From the NCBI GenBank assembly GCA_934131175.1, contig CAKOZD010000001.1:151381-215380 (forward strand): a stretch of DNA of 64,000 nt, given 5' to 3'. This DNA is from an uncultured Bacilli bacterium. GTDB lineage: Bacteria > Bacillota_I > Bacilli_A > RF39 > UBA660. The notes below the pieces were generated by a model. That model worked only from the letters and a program-made list of their open reading frames with translations, ran no database searches and had not been told where the DNA came from. Shown piece by piece: positions 18,100 through 28,491 of the stretch (position 1 is the stretch's first letter; the number at the start of each line of letters is the position of its first letter). The translations under genes were made by a program, and so were the position numbers.

Positions 18100-18383
18100 T
18101 GAAAGATACTAAATATTTAGAAATAATTAAAGCACCAGTTGTTACTGAAAAATCAGAAGCAGCAAAAAGCGAAGGAAAATATACTTTTAAAGTTGATCCA
18201 AAAGCAAATAAGATTGAAATAAAAGAAGCAATTGAAAAAATCTTTAATGTTAAAGTTACTTCAATTAGAACAATCAATGTAAAACCAAAGAAAAGAAGAG
18301 TTGGTCGTTATACTGGATTAACTAATCGTTCAAAAAAAGCAATTGTTACACTTGCAGAAGGACAAACAATTGATCTTGGTTAG
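18099..18383 (+). CDS. rplW: 50S ribosomal protein L23
   Basis: A 94-residue L23 located at the tunnel exit, docking site for trigger factor and SRP. Motifs: [31 protein letters not shown], and [12 protein letters not shown]. It is coupled to rplD by a TAATG overlap. Confidence 0.96.
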   Translation: MKDTKYLEIIKAPVVTEKSEAAKSEGKYTFKVDPKANKIEIKEAIEKIFNVKVTSIRTINVKPKKRRVGRYTGLTNRSKKAIVTLAEGQTIDLG

Positions 18384-18399
18384 AAGGAGGAAATAAATT

Positions 18400-19230
18400 A
18401 TGGCAATCAGAAATTATAAACCTACTACACCAGGACGTAGAAAGATGAGTGCATTAGTAAATGAAGTATTAACTACTAGCACTCCAGAAAAATCACTTTT
18501 AGTTACTATAAAGAAAAACAGTGGTCGTAATAATCAAGGTAAGATAACAGTTCGTCATCAAGGTGGCGGTGTTAAAAGAAAATATCGTATCATTGATTTT
18601 AAAAGAAATAAATTAAACGTACCTGGAACAGTAGCAAGTATTGAATATGATCCAAACAGAACTGCAAATATTGCATTAATCAATTATGCAGATGGAGAAA
18701 AAAGATACATCATTGCTCCTAAAGGATTAGAAGTTGGAGCAACAATTGAATCTGGAGAAAATGCAGATATTAAAGTTGGTAATGCATTACCAATTATGAG
18801 TATTCCAGTAGGTACAATGATTCATAATATTGAATTACGTCCTGGAAAAGGTGGAGAATTAGCAAGAAGTGCTGGTACTTCAGCTCAAATCCTTGGTCGT
18901 GAAGGAAATTATGTTATGATTCGTTTATCAAGTGGAGAACAAAGAAAAGTGTTAGGAACTTGCTATGCAACAGTTGGTGTAGTTGGAAATGAAGACGCAT
19001 CACTTGTTAAAATAGGAAAAGCTGGTCGTAAACGTCATATGGGTATCAGACCAACAGTTCGTGGTTCAGTTATGAATCCAAATGACCATCCACATGGTGG
19101 TGGTGAAGGACGTGCACCAATCGGACGTAAAGCACCAATGACACCTTGGGGTAAACCTGCACTTGGATTAAAGACACGTAAGAAAAAACAATCTGACAAG
19201 TTCATAGTACGTCGTCGCAATAGTAAATAG
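18400..19230 (+). CDS. rplB: 50S ribosomal protein L2
   Basis: A 276-residue L2. Clear motifs are [19 protein letters not shown], the SH3-like middle part, and the C-terminal peptidyl-transferase-proximal loop [28 protein letters not shown] precedes the ATG. Confidence 0.98.
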   Translation: MAIRNYKPTTPGRRKMSALVNEVLTTSTPEKSLLVTIKKNSGRNNQGKITVRHQGGGVKRKYRIIDFKRNKLNVPGTVASIEYDPNRTANIALINYADGEKRYIIAPKGLEVGATIESGENADIKVGNALPIMSIPVGTMIHNIELRPGKGGELARSAGTSAQILGREGNYVMIRLSSGEQRKVLGTCYATVGVVGNEDASLVKIGKAGRKRHMGIRPTVRGSVMNPNDHPHGGGEGRAPIGRKAPMTPWGKPALGLKTRKKKQSDKFIVRRRNSK

Positions 19231-19247
19231 GAAAGGATGATTAAAAA

Positions 19248-19514
19248 ATGGCAAGAAGTTTAAAAAAAGGACCTTATGTATTCGCAAGATTATTAAAAAA
19301 GGTTCAAGAATTAAATAAGTCTGGAAAAAAAGAAGTCATTAAAACTTGGTCACGCCGTTCCACTATTTTTCCTGATTTTATTGGACACACATTTGCAGTA
19401 CATAATGGAAAAGAATTTATTCCAGTTTATGTAACTGAAGATATGGTTGGACATAAGTTAGGTGAATTTGCATTAACACGTAAATTTGGTGGACATGGTT
19501 CAGACAAAAAATAG
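19248..19514 (+). CDS. rpsS: 30S ribosomal protein S19
   Basis: An 88-residue S19. It starts [10 protein letters not shown] and contains the conserved [16 protein letters not shown] and [22 protein letters not shown] lies upstream. Confidence 0.97.
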   Translation: MARSLKKGPYVFARLLKKVQELNKSGKKEVIKTWSRRSTIFPDFIGHTFAVHNGKEFIPVYVTEDMVGHKLGEFALTRKFGGHGSDKK

Positions 19515-19539
19515 AAATAATGACTAGGAGGTTAGAAAT

Positions 19540-19875
19540 ATGGAAGCAAAAGCAATTGCTAAAGGTCTTCGAGTATCACCTATCAGAGCAAGATTAGTTG
19601 CTGATATGATTCGTGGTAAAAGTGTACAAGAAGCATTAAACATTTTAATTAATGTTAATAATAAATCAGCAAGATTAACTAAAAAAGTTTTAGATTCTGC
19701 TATTGCAAACGCTGTTAATAATAATGGTGCAGATGCTGCTACACTTTATGTTAAAGAAGCAAGAGTAGATGCTGGTCCTGTTATGAAACGTCACTTTTTT
19801 GATTCACGTTCACACATAGGACATAGAAATCACAGAACTAGTCACATTAATATAGTAGTGGCTACAAAAAACTAA
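19540..19875 (+). CDS. rplV: 50S ribosomal protein L22
   Basis: A 111-residue L22. It contains KGLRVSPIRARLVADMIRGK and the beta-hairpin that lines the exit tunnel; the C-terminal RSHIGHRNHRTSHI replaces the more usual ASxIxKRTSHI form. AGGAGG precedes the ATG. Confidence 0.96.
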   Translation: MEAKAIAKGLRVSPIRARLVADMIRGKSVQEALNILINVNNKSARLTKKVLDSAIANAVNNNGADAATLYVKEARVDAGPVMKRHFFDSRSHIGHRNHRTSHINIVVATKN

Positions 19876-19890
19876 TAAGGAGGTAACAAA

Positions 19891-20541
19891 ATGGGACAAA
19901 AGGTAAATCCTAATGGACTTAGACTTGGTATCAATAAAGACTGGGAAGCTAAATGGTATAGTAATAATAAAGACTTCTCTAAGTATTTAGATAAAGATAT
20001 TAAAATCCGTGAATATTTAGAAAAGAATTTAACTAATGCTGGAATTGCTAAAGTTGAAATTGAAAGAAATGCTAAGAAAACAGAAGTTGTTATCCATACT
20101 TCAAAACCAGGTGTTATGATTGGACACGGTGGAGAAGAAATTGAAAAATTAAAGAAACAACTTTCAAAGGTTGCAGGTGAGAATGTACAAATCTCAATCG
20201 CTGACATTAAAAAAGTAGATTTAAACGCTCAATTAGTTGCAGACAATATTGCAAACCAAATTACTAATAGAGCATCATTCCGTATGGCTCAAAAAAGAGC
20301 AATTAGAAATGCTATGAAAGCTGGAGCTAAAGGAATTAAAACAAGTGTATCTGGACGTTTAGGTGGAGCAGATATGGCTCGTAGTGAAGGATATACAGAA
20401 GGAACTATTCCTCTACATACATTAAGAGCTGATGTTGATTATGCTACAAGTGAAGCTGATACAACATTCGGAAAAATTGGTGTAAAGGTATGGATCTATA
20501 AAGGAGAAATCCTAAATAAAAAGGCTAAGGGAGGTAATTAA
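19891..20541 (+). CDS. rpsC: 30S ribosomal protein S3
   Basis: A 216-residue S3 with N-terminal [22 protein letters not shown], a KH domain ([15 protein letters not shown]), and the C-terminal domain [19 protein letters not shown] and [18 protein letters not shown] precedes the ATG. Confidence 0.97.
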   Translation: MGQKVNPNGLRLGINKDWEAKWYSNNKDFSKYLDKDIKIREYLEKNLTNAGIAKVEIERNAKKTEVVIHTSKPGVMIGHGGEEIEKLKKQLSKVAGENVQISIADIKKVDLNAQLVADNIANQITNRASFRMAQKRAIRNAMKAGAKGIKTSVSGRLGGADMARSEGYTEGTIPLHTLRADVDYATSEADTTFGKIGVKVWIYKGEILNKKAKGGN

Positions 20542-20542
20542 T

Positions 20543-20974
20543 ATGTTAATACCGTCAAGAACAAAATATCGTCGTGTTCATAGATTACCTTACGAAGGAA
20601 GATCACGTGGAAATAGAGAATTACATTTCGGTGAATATGGACTTCAAGCAAAAGAAGGTGCTTGGATTACAGCAAACCAAATCGAAGCTGCTCGTGTAGC
20701 TATGACTCGTTACATGAAACGTGGTGGAAAAGTTTGGATAAATATCTTCCCACATATGCCATTAACTAAAAAACCTATCGGTACAAGACAAGGTAAAGGT
20801 AAAGGTAATGTTGAAGGATGGGTTGCAGTAGTTAAAGAAGGAAAAATAATGTTCGAAATCGCAGGTGTTGATGAAGCAACTGCACGTGAGGCATTAAGAC
20901 TTGCTTCTCATAAACTACCAGTAGCAACAAAATTTGTAAAAAAAGAAAATGGTGGTGAATCAAATGAAGGTTAA
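20543..20974 (+). CDS. rplP: 50S ribosomal protein L16
   Basis: A 143-residue L16. It contains the conserved [23 protein letters not shown] part, [12 protein letters not shown] and [12 protein letters not shown]. The last 11 bases overlap rpmC, indicating coupling. Confidence 0.97.
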   Translation: MLIPSRTKYRRVHRLPYEGRSRGNRELHFGEYGLQAKEGAWITANQIEAARVAMTRYMKRGGKVWINIFPHMPLTKKPIGTRQGKGKGNVEGWVAVVKEGKIMFEIAGVDEATAREALRLASHKLPVATKFVKKENGGESNEG

Positions 20975-21158
20975 AGAGATTAGAGAATTATCAACTGAAG
21001 AAATCAACAAAAAATTAGTTGAAGCAAAAGAAGAACTATTCAATTTACGTTTTCAACAAGCAACAGGTAATTTAGAAAAACCTTCTAGAATTAGAGATTT
21101 AAGACACACCGTTGCAAGAATGAAAACCGTTCTAAAAGAACGTGAGATTAACGAATAG
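20964..21158 (+). CDS. rpmC: 50S ribosomal protein L29
   Basis: A 64-residue L29 with [34 protein letters not shown] and [11 protein letters not shown] 20964 fits the family start; a longer in-frame open stretch upstream is the end of rplP read in another frame. The ribosome-binding GGTGG lies inside rplP. Confidence 0.95.
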   Translation: MKVKEIRELSTEEINKKLVEAKEELFNLRFQQATGNLEKPSRIRDLRHTVARMKTVLKEREINE

Positions 21159-21169
21159 GAGGATATAAA

Positions 21170-21430
21170 GTGGAAAAGAAAGTAAGAAAAGAATTAGTTG
21201 GAAAAGTAGTAAGCGCAACTAATGATAAAACAATTAGTGTTTTAGTTGAAACTTATAAAAACCATCCGTTATATCACAAAAGAGTTAAAAGCTCAAAGAA
21301 ATATTGTGTACATGATGAAAAAAATATAGCAAAAGTTGGAGATACTGTTCGTATAGTAGAAACTAGACCATTATCAAAAACTAAACATTTCTATTTAAAA
21401 GAAATAGTAAAAGAAGCAGTTATTATTTAA
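21170..21430 (+). CDS. rpsQ: 30S ribosomal protein S17
   Basis: An 86-residue S17 using a GTG start nine bases after AGGAGG. Motifs: [23 protein letters not shown] and the [11 protein letters not shown] end. Confidence 0.96.
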   Translation: MEKKVRKELVGKVVSATNDKTISVLVETYKNHPLYHKRVKSSKKYCVHDEKNIAKVGDTVRIVETRPLSKTKHFYLKEIVKEAVII

Positions 21431-21457
21431 CGCTTAGATGAGAAGGAGGAATAATCT

Positions 21458-21826
21458 ATGTTACAACAAGAAAGCCGTATGAAGGTTGCTGACAACTCTG
21501 GTGCACGTGAACTATTAGTAATCCGTGTATTAGGTGGAAGTAAAGTAAAAACAGGTAACATTGGTGATGTAGTAGTTGGAACAGTTAAAAGCGCAATTCC
21601 TAACTCACCAATTCCAAAAGGAAAAGTTGTAAAAGCAGTTATCGTTCGTAGTCGTCAAGGCGTTCGTCGTGAAGATGGAAGTTACATTAAGTTCGATGAC
21701 AATGCTTGTGTTATCATTCGTGATGACAAGAGTCCAGTAGGAACTCGTATCTTTGGACCAGTAGCAAGAGAACTTCGTGATAAAGATTACATGAAAATTG
21801 TTTCTTTAGCAAAAGAAGTACTATAA
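21458..21826 (+). CDS. rplN: 50S ribosomal protein L14
   Basis: A 122-residue L14: [20 protein letters not shown] start, [34 protein letters not shown] and [20 protein letters not shown] precedes the ATG. Confidence 0.98.
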   Translation: MLQQESRMKVADNSGARELLVIRVLGGSKVKTGNIGDVVVGTVKSAIPNSPIPKGKVVKAVIVRSRQGVRREDGSYIKFDDNACVIIRDDKSPVGTRIFGPVARELRDKDYMKIVSLAKEVL

Positions 21827-21839
21827 GAGGAGGATAAAT

Positions 21840-22151
21840 ATGAACTTTAAAGTAGGAGATGAAGTTGTAGTTATCACTGGTTCTGATAAAGGTAAAACAG
21901 GAAAAATCGTTAAAACATTAAGAAACGAAAACAAAGTTATCGTTGAAGGTGTACATATGGTTAAGAAACATCAAAAACCAACTGGTACTGAAACAGGTGG
22001 AATTATTGAAGTTGCTGCACCAATCAATGCATCAAATGTTATGATAGTTGATCCTAAAACTAAAAAAAGAACTAGAATTGGACATACAACTGATGAAAAA
22101 ACAGGTAAAAAAATAAGAATAGCAAAAAAATCAAACGAAAAAATTGATTAA
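21840..22151 (+). CDS. rplX: 50S ribosomal protein L24
   Basis: A 103-residue L24 with a KOW motif ([18 protein letters not shown]) and [20 protein letters not shown] precedes the ATG. Confidence 0.96.
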   Translation: MNFKVGDEVVVITGSDKGKTGKIVKTLRNENKVIVEGVHMVKKHQKPTGTETGGIIEVAAPINASNVMIVDPKTKKRTRIGHTTDEKTGKKIRIAKKSNEKID

Positions 22152-22168
22152 TTGGAAGGAGGGTAATT

Positions 22169-22708
22169 ATGAACCGCCTAAAAGAGAAATACTTAAATGA
22201 AGTAGTTCCAAGTTTAAAAGAAAAATATAATTATAAGTCAATAATGGAAGTTCCAAAATTAGAAAAAGTTGTTATTAATATGGGTGTTGGTGATGCAACT
22301 ACAAACTCTAAATTATTAGAAGCAGCAGTTCATGATTTAACATTAATTTCTGGACAAAAACCAGTAGTAACAAAAGCAAAAAAATCAATCGCTGGATTTA
22401 AAGTAAGAGAAGGTCAAGCAATTGGTTGTAAAGTAACACTAAGAGGAGATAATATGTATAACTTTATTGATAAGTTAATCACTATCTCATTACCAGGTGT
22501 TAGAGATTTCCGTGGAGTTAGTCCAAAAGCTTTCGATGGTAGAGGAAACTATACAATGGGAATTAAAGAACAATTAATTTTTCAAGAAATTAATTATGAT
22601 GATGTAGTAAAAGTACGTGGAATGGATATCGTTTTCGTAACTACAGCACACACAAATGAAGAATCATTCGACTTATTAAATGGACTTGGAATTCCTTTTA
22701 AAAAGTAA
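22169..22708 (+). CDS. rplE: 50S ribosomal protein L5
   Basis: A 179-residue L5 that binds 5S rRNA. Motifs: [51 protein letters not shown] and the closing GLGIPFKK. Confidence 0.97.
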   Translation: MNRLKEKYLNEVVPSLKEKYNYKSIMEVPKLEKVVINMGVGDATTNSKLLEAAVHDLTLISGQKPVVTKAKKSIAGFKVREGQAIGCKVTLRGDNMYNFIDKLITISLPGVRDFRGVSPKAFDGRGNYTMGIKEQLIFQEINYDDVVKVRGMDIVFVTTAHTNEESFDLLNGLGIPFKK

Positions 22709-22724
22709 AAATGGGAGGAATATT

Positions 22725-22910
22725 ATGGCAAAGAAAAGTATGATAGTAAAGGCTAATAGACCACAAAAATATAAAGTACGTGAATATACAAGATGTTCTC
22801 GTTGTGGTCGTCCACACGCAGTTATGAGTAAATTCGGAATCTGCCGTATTTGCTTCCGTGAATTAGCTTATAAAGGACAAATACCAGGAATTAAAAAATC
22901 AAGTTGGTAA
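22725..22910 (+). CDS. rpsN: 30S ribosomal protein S14, zinc-binding short form
   Basis: A 61-residue type Z S14. Two CxxC pairs (CSRCG and CRICF) form the zinc site, and the end [11 protein letters not shown] is typical. Start ATG 22725 follows GGGAGG; an earlier in-frame ATG reads through the end of rplE and is not used. Confidence 0.97.
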   Translation: MAKKSMIVKANRPQKYKVREYTRCSRCGRPHAVMSKFGICRICFRELAYKGQIPGIKKSSW

Positions 22911-22930
22911 TTGGAAAGGAGGAAATTATA

Positions 22931-23332
22931 ATGGCAGTAGTAACTGATACAATTGCAGATATGCTAACAAGAATTCGTAATGCTAACCAAATGCGTTATG
23001 AAGAAGTAAAAGTTCCAGCTTCTAATATTAAAAAAGAAATCGCAAAGATTTTAAAAGAAGAAGGATTTATAAAAGATTATAAGATTGACAGTGATAATAC
23101 TCAAGGTACTATTATCTTAACTCTTAAATATACTGATAAGAAAGAAAGAGTTATCACTGGTTTAAAGAGAATTTCCAAACCAGGACTTCGTGTATATGCA
23201 AAAAATGATGAAATTCCAAAAGTTTTAAACGGATTAGGAATTGCAATCATTTCAACATCTAAAGGAATTATGACAGATAAAGAAGCTCGTAAACAAAATA
23301 TAGGTGGAGAAGTTCTAGCTTATATTTGGTAA
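22931..23332 (+). CDS. rpsH: 30S ribosomal protein S8
   Basis: A 133-residue S8. It starts [18 protein letters not shown] and ends in the conserved [22 protein letters not shown]. Start ATG 22931 lies behind AAAGGAGG; an in-frame codon upstream is ignored. Confidence 0.97.
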   Translation: MAVVTDTIADMLTRIRNANQMRYEEVKVPASNIKKEIAKILKEEGFIKDYKIDSDNTQGTIILTLKYTDKKERVITGLKRISKPGLRVYAKNDEIPKVLNGLGIAIISTSKGIMTDKEARKQNIGGEVLAYIW

Positions 23333-23361
23333 TATAATAATAAATATAAGGAGGTGTCATT

Positions 23362-23892
23362 ATGAGCCGTATTGGAAATCGTATTATTACAATTCCAGAA
23401 GGAGTTACTGTTGAAAATGTTGATAACGTTGTAACTGTTAAAGGACCAAAAGGAACATTAACACAACCAATGTTAAAAGACATTACAATGAAGGTTGAAG
23501 GTAATCAATTAACTTTTGAACGTCTTAACGAAAGTGCTAAAGCAATGCATGGAACAATGAATGCTTTAGTAAAAAATATGATTATTGGTGTAACTGAAGG
23601 TTATGCTAAAGGATTAGAAATCGTTGGTGTTGGTTATCGTTTCAATGTACAAGGTAAAAAATTAGTAATCAGTGCTGGATATTCACATCCAGTAGAAATG
23701 GAAGTACCTGAAGGACTTACAGTTGAATCAGTAAGTAACACAGAAATAACTGTAAAAGGTATTAATAAGATGTTAGTTGGAGAATTTGCAGCTAATATTA
23801 GAAAAGTAAGACAACCTGAACCATATAAGGGAAAAGGTATCAGATATAAAGATGAACATATTCGTCGTAAAGAAGGAAAGAAAGCTGCTTAA
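23362..23892 (+). CDS. rplF: 50S ribosomal protein L6
   Basis: A 176-residue L6: SRIGNRIITIPEGV start, GTMNALVKNMIIGVTEGY, GVGYRF and the C-terminal PEPYKGKGIRYKDEHIRRKEGKK. Confidence 0.97.
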   Translation: MSRIGNRIITIPEGVTVENVDNVVTVKGPKGTLTQPMLKDITMKVEGNQLTFERLNESAKAMHGTMNALVKNMIIGVTEGYAKGLEIVGVGYRFNVQGKKLVISAGYSHPVEMEVPEGLTVESVSNTEITVKGINKMLVGEFAANIRKVRQPEPYKGKGIRYKDEHIRRKEGKKAA

Positions 23893-23916
23893 TAAGTAGG
23901 AAGGGAGAAAAGTTAT

Positions 23917-24279
23917 ATGATTAAAAAAGAATCTCGTAATAAAATGCGTGAATCTCGTCACGAAAGAATTCGTAAGACATTAATGGGAACAAGCGCTGTA
24001 CCAAGATTATGTGTATTCCGTTCAAATACTGGAATTTACGCACAAATCATAGATGATGAAACTAGAACTACTCTTGTATCAGCTTCCTCATTAGATAAAG
24101 ATTTAAAAATTGAAAATGGAAGTAATGTAGAAGCAGCTAAAGTTGTAGGTAAGGCAATCGCTGAAAAAGCTACAAAAGCTAAAATTACAAAAGTAGTATT
24201 TGATAGAGGTGGATATCTTTATCATGGACGTGTTAAAGCTTTAGCAGAAGCTGCACGTGAAAACGGATTAGAATTCTAA
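23917..24279 (+). CDS. rplR: 50S ribosomal protein L18
   Basis: A 120-residue L18 that binds 5S r[31 protein letters not shown] and [21 protein letters not shown]. Confidence 0.97.
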   Translation: MIKKESRNKMRESRHERIRKTLMGTSAVPRLCVFRSNTGIYAQIIDDETRTTLVSASSLDKDLKIENGSNVEAAKVVGKAIAEKATKAKITKVVFDRGGYLYHGRVKALAEAARENGLEF

Positions 24280-24291
24280 TAGGAGGGTAAT

Positions 24292-24798
24292 ATGCAAAAA
24301 AGAAATGACTCTAAAGAAAAACAATTCGAAGAATTAGTAATTGATGTTAAAAGCGTTGTTAAAGTTAACAAAGGTGGACGTCAAAGAAGATATTCTGCAA
24401 CAGTTGTTATCGGAGATCGTAAAGGTAAAGTTGGATTAGGTATTGGAAAAGCAAATGAAGTACCTGATGCAATTAAAAAAGCATTACAAGATGCAAACAA
24501 GAATATTATCACTATTCCTCTAATCGATGGAAGAACAGTTGCTCATGAAGCAATTGGTAGAGCTGGAGCTGCTAGAGTTATCATCAAACCTGCTGCTGCA
24601 GGTACTGGTGTTATCGCCGGTGGATCAGTTCGTGCAATCCTTGATTTAGCAGGAGTTCGTGATGTTGTTTCTAAATCACTAGGAGCAAGAACTAAATTAA
24701 ATATGGCAAGAGCTGCAATGAATGCATTAAAGTCAATGAAGACTGCAGAAGAAGTTGCTGCACTTCGCGGAAAAACAGTAGAGGAGATATTAGGATAA
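24292..24798 (+). CDS. rpsE: 30S ribosomal protein S5
   Basis: A 168-residue S5: double-stranded RNA-binding part ([23 protein letters not shown]), then [25 protein letters not shown]. Its stop overlaps the rplO start by one base; rpmD (L30), which normally lies between them, is missing. Confidence 0.97.
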   Translation: MQKRNDSKEKQFEELVIDVKSVVKVNKGGRQRRYSATVVIGDRKGKVGLGIGKANEVPDAIKKALQDANKNIITIPLIDGRTVAHEAIGRAGAARVIIKPAAAGTGVIAGGSVRAILDLAGVRDVVSKSLGARTKLNMARAAMNALKSMKTAEEVAALRGKTVEEILG

Positions 24799-25241
24799 TG
24801 AAGTTACATGAATTAGAAAAAAATATCGGTGCTACTCATGCAAAGAAACGTGTAGGACGTGGATCAGGTAGTGGTCTTGGTAAAACAAGTGGTCGCGGAC
24901 AAAAAGGACAAAAAGCACGTAGTGGTGGTAGTATCAACCCAGTATTTGAAGGTGGACAATTACCATTATATAGAAGAATCCCTAAAAGAGGATTTAAGAA
25001 CGCTAAGTTTAGAACTGTTTATGCAACAATTAACGTAGAAGACTTAAACGTTTTTGAAGATGGAACAGTAGTTACACCAGCATTATTAAAAGATACTGGT
25101 TTATTAAAGAAACAATTAGATGGAGTTAAAGTACTAGGTAATGGAAAATTAGAAAAGAAAATTACTATTCAAGCTTCTAAATTTTCAGCTAGTGCATTAG
25201 AAAAGATTAAAGAGGCAGGAAGTAAAGCTGAGGTGATCTAA
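24798..25241 (+). CDS. rplO: 50S ribosomal protein L15
   Basis: A 147-residue L15: the Gly/Arg-rich N-terminus ([21 protein letters not shown]), then [17 protein letters not shown]. Coupled to rpsE and followed one base later by secY. Confidence 0.97.
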   Translation: MKLHELEKNIGATHAKKRVGRGSGSGLGKTSGRGQKGQKARSGGSINPVFEGGQLPLYRRIPKRGFKNAKFRTVYATINVEDLNVFEDGTVVTPALLKDTGLLKKQLDGVKVLGNGKLEKKITIQASKFSASALEKIKEAGSKAEVI

Positions 25242-25242
25242 T

Positions 25243-26514
25243 ATGTTTAAAATAATGAAGGAATTATTTACTTCAGAAAACAAAGATCTACGACACAGAA
25301 TTTACTTCACTTTGGTAGCATTAACAATATTTATATTAGGATGCTCAATTAGAGTTCCAGGAACTGATGATTTAACTAGTAACTTAGGTTTTCTAGAATT
25401 AATGAATACAATCGGTGGTGGAGCATTAAAAAATTTCTCAATATTTGCATTAGGAGTTATGCCATATATTACAGCATCAATTATAATGCAACTATTACAA
25501 ATGGATATTATTCCATACTTTACAGAGCTTAGAAAACAAGGACATACAGGAAGACAAAAGATAAACCAAATTACAAGATATTTAGGTATAGCTTTTGCTT
25601 TCATTGAAGGTTATGCCTTTGCCTTTGCTTTCATCGGTAAAGGTTCAAGTCCAATGCAATATATGTATATTGCAACAGTATTAACTGCTGGAACTTCCTT
25701 ACTAATGTGGATGGGTGACCAAATAACACAAAAGGGTATAGGAAATGGTCTAAGTTTAATAATTATGTCAGGTATAATTGCAACATTACCACAAATGTTT
25801 ATAACAGCATTTACAAATCTTGTAACATTTACAGGAACTGCACAAGTTATAACATTAGGAATTGTTAAGTTTGCATTATTTGTACTTGTGTATTTTGCAA
25901 TAGTAATTGGAATGATATTTGTTCAAGAATCAGAAAGAAGAATCCCAATACAATATGCTAATAAGTCAACAAGTGCTTATGGTAATGCACAAAGTTTTAT
26001 GCCAATAAAATTAAATTCAGCAGGAGTTATACCAGTAATTTTTGCATCAAGTTTATTATCTATTCCAAGCATTATTGCACAGGTAATAAAAAATGATAAC
26101 TTTTCAGTTATTGTTCAAAAATACTTAACATATACTACTCCAGTTGGATTCATATTATATGTAATATTTATCTTCTTCTTTGCTTACTTCTATACTTTTA
26201 TTCAATTAAAGCCAGATGAATTTGCAAAGAACTTACAAGATAATGGAGGATATATTCCTGGAATTAGGCCTGGAGATGAAACTAAGAATTATTTAAGTAG
26301 AATCTTATCAAGATTAACAATACTTGGAGCTACATTCTTAACAGTAATCGCAGGACTACCAATTATATTTTCAAAATTAACAAGCCTACCAACATCAGTA
26401 ACTATTGGTGGAACAGGATTGTTAATTGTAGTTGGTGTTGCTCTTGAAACTTATAAACAGTTAGAGGGAAGTATACTAACTAGAAGCTATAAGAGAGGAT
26501 ATAGTAGAAGATAA
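25243..26514 (+). CDS. secY: Preprotein translocase subunit SecY
   Basis: Channel-forming membrane subunit of the Sec translocon. The 423-residue protein has the expected ten TM segments; recognisable blocks are GVMPYITASIIMQLLQM (TM2 region), GIGNGLSLIIMSGI, ERRIPIQYA, and the cytoplasmic C5-C6 loop KNLQDNGGYIPGIRPG. The end overlaps adk by one base (TAATG). Confidence 0.97.
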   Translation: MFKIMKELFTSENKDLRHRIYFTLVALTIFILGCSIRVPGTDDLTSNLGFLELMNTIGGGALKNFSIFALGVMPYITASIIMQLLQMDIIPYFTELRKQGHTGRQKINQITRYLGIAFAFIEGYAFAFAFIGKGSSPMQYMYIATVLTAGTSLLMWMGDQITQKGIGNGLSLIIMSGIIATLPQMFITAFTNLVTFTGTAQVITLGIVKFALFVLVYFAIVIGMIFVQESERRIPIQYANKSTSAYGNAQSFMPIKLNSAGVIPVIFASSLLSIPSIIAQVIKNDNFSVIVQKYLTYTTPVGFILYVIFIFFFAYFYTFIQLKPDEFAKNLQDNGGYIPGIRPGDETKNYLSRILSRLTILGATFLTVIAGLPIIFSKLTSLPTSVTIGGTGLLIVVGVALETYKQLEGSILTRSYKRGYSRR

Positions 26515-27167
26515 TGAAAAATATTATGTTTATAGCACCACCTGCAGCCGGAAAAGGAACACAAGCTGAACTTGTTGTTGAAAAGTACGGTATTCCTCAC
26601 ATATCAACTGGAGATATTTTAAGAGAAATATCAAAAGAAGATAATGAGATTGGAGAATATGTTGCAGAAACATTAGCAAGTGGAAAGCTAGTAAAAGATG
26701 AAATTACATATCAATTAATCGAAGAACGATTAAAAAAAGATGACTGTAAGAATGGTTTCATAATTGATGGTTTTCCAAGAAATTTAGACCAAGCTTACGA
26801 ATACGATAAAATCCTTGAAAGATTAGGATATGAAGTAGGTAATGTAATTTTAATAAAAGTAGACAAAGAAACACTTGAAAAAAGAATTGTAGGAAGAAGA
26901 ATTTGTGAAGACTGCAAAACAATTTATAATATAAATTATGAAAGTAGTTCACCACAAGTTGATTCAGTATGTGATAATTGTGGCGGTAAACTTTATCAAA
27001 GATCAGATGATAATCTTGAAGCTTTCGATACAAGATATCAAATGTACATTGAAAAGACTGAACCAATTGTTGAACACTACAAAGAAAAAAATGTTTTAAT
27101 AGAAGTAGATGGTAATGATACCGTTGAAAATATATTTAAAAAAATTGATAAAATAATAAGAGATTAA
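26514..27167 (+). CDS. adk: Adenylate kinase
   Basis: Converts AMP and ATP to two ADP. The 217-residue long-type enzyme has a zinc-binding lid with CEDC and CDNC pairs, the AMP-site ISTGDILRE, and DGFPRNLDQA. Its P-loop reads APPAAGKGTQ where nearly all adenylate kinases have G(P/L)PGAGKGTQ, so two glycines are alanine while the lysine and threonine remain. Map, which usually follows, is absent; instead there is a structured gap before infA. Confidence 0.95.
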   Translation: MKNIMFIAPPAAGKGTQAELVVEKYGIPHISTGDILREISKEDNEIGEYVAETLASGKLVKDEITYQLIEERLKKDDCKNGFIIDGFPRNLDQAYEYDKILERLGYEVGNVILIKVDKETLEKRIVGRRICEDCKTIYNINYESSSPQVDSVCDNCGGKLYQRSDDNLEAFDTRYQMYIEKTEPIVEHYKEKNVLIEVDGNDTVENIFKKIDKIIRD

Positions 27168-27262
27168 TGTATCAAAAATCAGTATCTAATATATAAGAAG
27201 GTATATTAAATACCTTCTTAAAAGGATACAAATTCCATCGCTCTATAAAAACTGCCGATGGA
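27168..27262 (+). ncRNA. Structured intergenic RNA between adk and infA
   Basis: Directly after the adk stop, TGTATC (27168-27173) pairs with GATACA (27225-27230), enclosing a perfect 11-base hairpin (TAAGAAGGTAT 27194-27204 with ATACCTTCTTA 27210-27220, loop ATTAA). A second stem follows: TCCATCG (27234-27240) with CGATGGA (27256-27262). No T-run follows the hairpin. The position suggests a cis-regulatory leader or processing element for infA and the distal alpha-operon genes; no known Rfam family is recognised. Confidence 0.5.
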
Positions 27263-27288
27263 TAAATAATTGACAGGAGAGTGAAAAG

Positions 27289-27504
27289 ATGGCTAAGGAA
27301 GATACAATTGAAATTGAAGGTAAAGTTCTTGAAATTATTCCAGGAGGAAAATTCAAAGTTCAATTGGAAAATGGACACATTGTGGAAGCTCACGTTTCTG
27401 GTAAAATACGAATGAACTATATTCGCATCTTAGCAGGAGATACCGTAATGATAGAACTATCGCCTTATGATTTAACACGTGGGCGTATTACCTATCGTAA
27501 ATAA
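27289..27504 (+). CDS. infA: Translation initiation factor IF-1
   Basis: A 71-residue S1/OB-fold protein: [28 protein letters not shown], then [15 protein letters not shown] and [20 protein letters not shown] lies upstream of the ATG. Confidence 0.97.
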   Translation: MAKEDTIEIEGKVLEIIPGGKFKVQLENGHIVEAHVSGKIRMNYIRILAGDTVMIELSPYDLTRGRITYRK

Positions 27505-27518
27505 TAGGAGGGAAAAAT

Positions 27519-27632
27519 ATGAAAGTTAAAGCATCAGTTAAACCAATATGCGAAAAATGCAAAGTTATTAAGCGTAAAGGAAAAGTTAGAATTATTTGTG
27601 AAAACCCAAAACACAAACAAGTTCAAGGATAA
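27519..27632 (+). CDS. rpmJ: 50S ribosomal protein L36
   Basis: A 37-residue protein, [15 protein letters not shown] then [14 protein letters not shown]. Zinc ligands C11, C14, C27 and H32 are present. GGAGGG precedes the ATG. Confidence 0.96.
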   Translation: MKVKASVKPICEKCKVIKRKGKVRIICENPKHKQVQG

Positions 27633-27651
27633 TTTATAGGAGGTGTATTAA

Positions 27652-28020
27652 ATGGCACGTATTAAAGGTGTAGACATTCCAAATGACAAACATATCTGTA
27701 TTTCATTAACTTACATTTATGGAATTGGAAGAAGTCTTGCAAAACAAATTTTAAAAGAAGTTGACATTGATCCAACTACAAAAACTAAAGATTTATCACA
27801 AGATGATTTAATTAAAATCCGTGATGAAATCAACAAACATTTAACTGAAGGTGACTTACGTCGTGAAGTAAGTATGAATATTAAGACAAAAATGGAAATT
27901 AATTCATACGAAGGAAGTCGTCATAAAAAAGGATTACCTGTAAGAGGACAAAGAACTAATCGTAATGCTCGTACTCGTAAGGGTAAAGGTAAAACTGTAG
28001 CAAACAAAAAGAAAGCTTAG
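27652..28020 (+). CDS. rpsM: 30S ribosomal protein S13
   Basis: A 122-residue S13: [25 protein letters not shown] start, and the C-terminal [22 protein letters not shown]. Confidence 0.97.
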   Translation: MARIKGVDIPNDKHICISLTYIYGIGRSLAKQILKEVDIDPTTKTKDLSQDDLIKIRDEINKHLTEGDLRREVSMNIKTKMEINSYEGSRHKKGLPVRGQRTNRNARTRKGKGKTVANKKKA

Positions 28021-28061
28021 TTAATTAGTTAAAGGATAAATATTTAAAGGAGGTAAGACTT

Positions 28062-28445
28062 ATGGCTTATAAGACAAGAAAGAAAAAAGTTAAAAAGAAT
28101 GTTCCTGAAGGTATTGCTCATATTCATTCAACATTTAATAATACAATCACTACAATTACAGATAAAGATGGAAATGTAATTAGTTGGGCATCATCTGGAG
28201 CAATCGGTTTCAAAGGAAGTAAGAAATCAACTCCATTCGCTGCAGGAATGGCTGCTGAAGCTGCAGGAAAAGCTGCATTCGATATGGGTATGCGTAAAGT
28301 TGAGGTTCGCGTTAAAGGTTTAGGTCCAGGTCGTGAAACTGCAATTCGTTCATTACAAACAGCTGGTCTAGAAGTAACATCAATCGTTGACGTTACACCA
28401 ATTCCACATAATGGATGCCGTCCACCAAAACGTCCTCGTGGATAA
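28062..28445 (+). CDS. rpsK: 30S ribosomal protein S11
   Basis: A 127-residue S11: [34 protein letters not shown] and the C-terminal [18 protein letters not shown]. rpsD, found next in some bacteria, is absent as in Bacillus. Confidence 0.97.
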   Translation: MAYKTRKKKVKKNVPEGIAHIHSTFNNTITTITDKDGNVISWASSGAIGFKGSKKSTPFAAGMAAEAAGKAAFDMGMRKVEVRVKGLGPGRETAIRSLQTAGLEVTSIVDVTPIPHNGCRPPKRPRG

Positions 28446-28491
28446 TAAATAGAATATAAGTTGTGAAAAAAAGTAAAGGGAGGTTAGTTTC

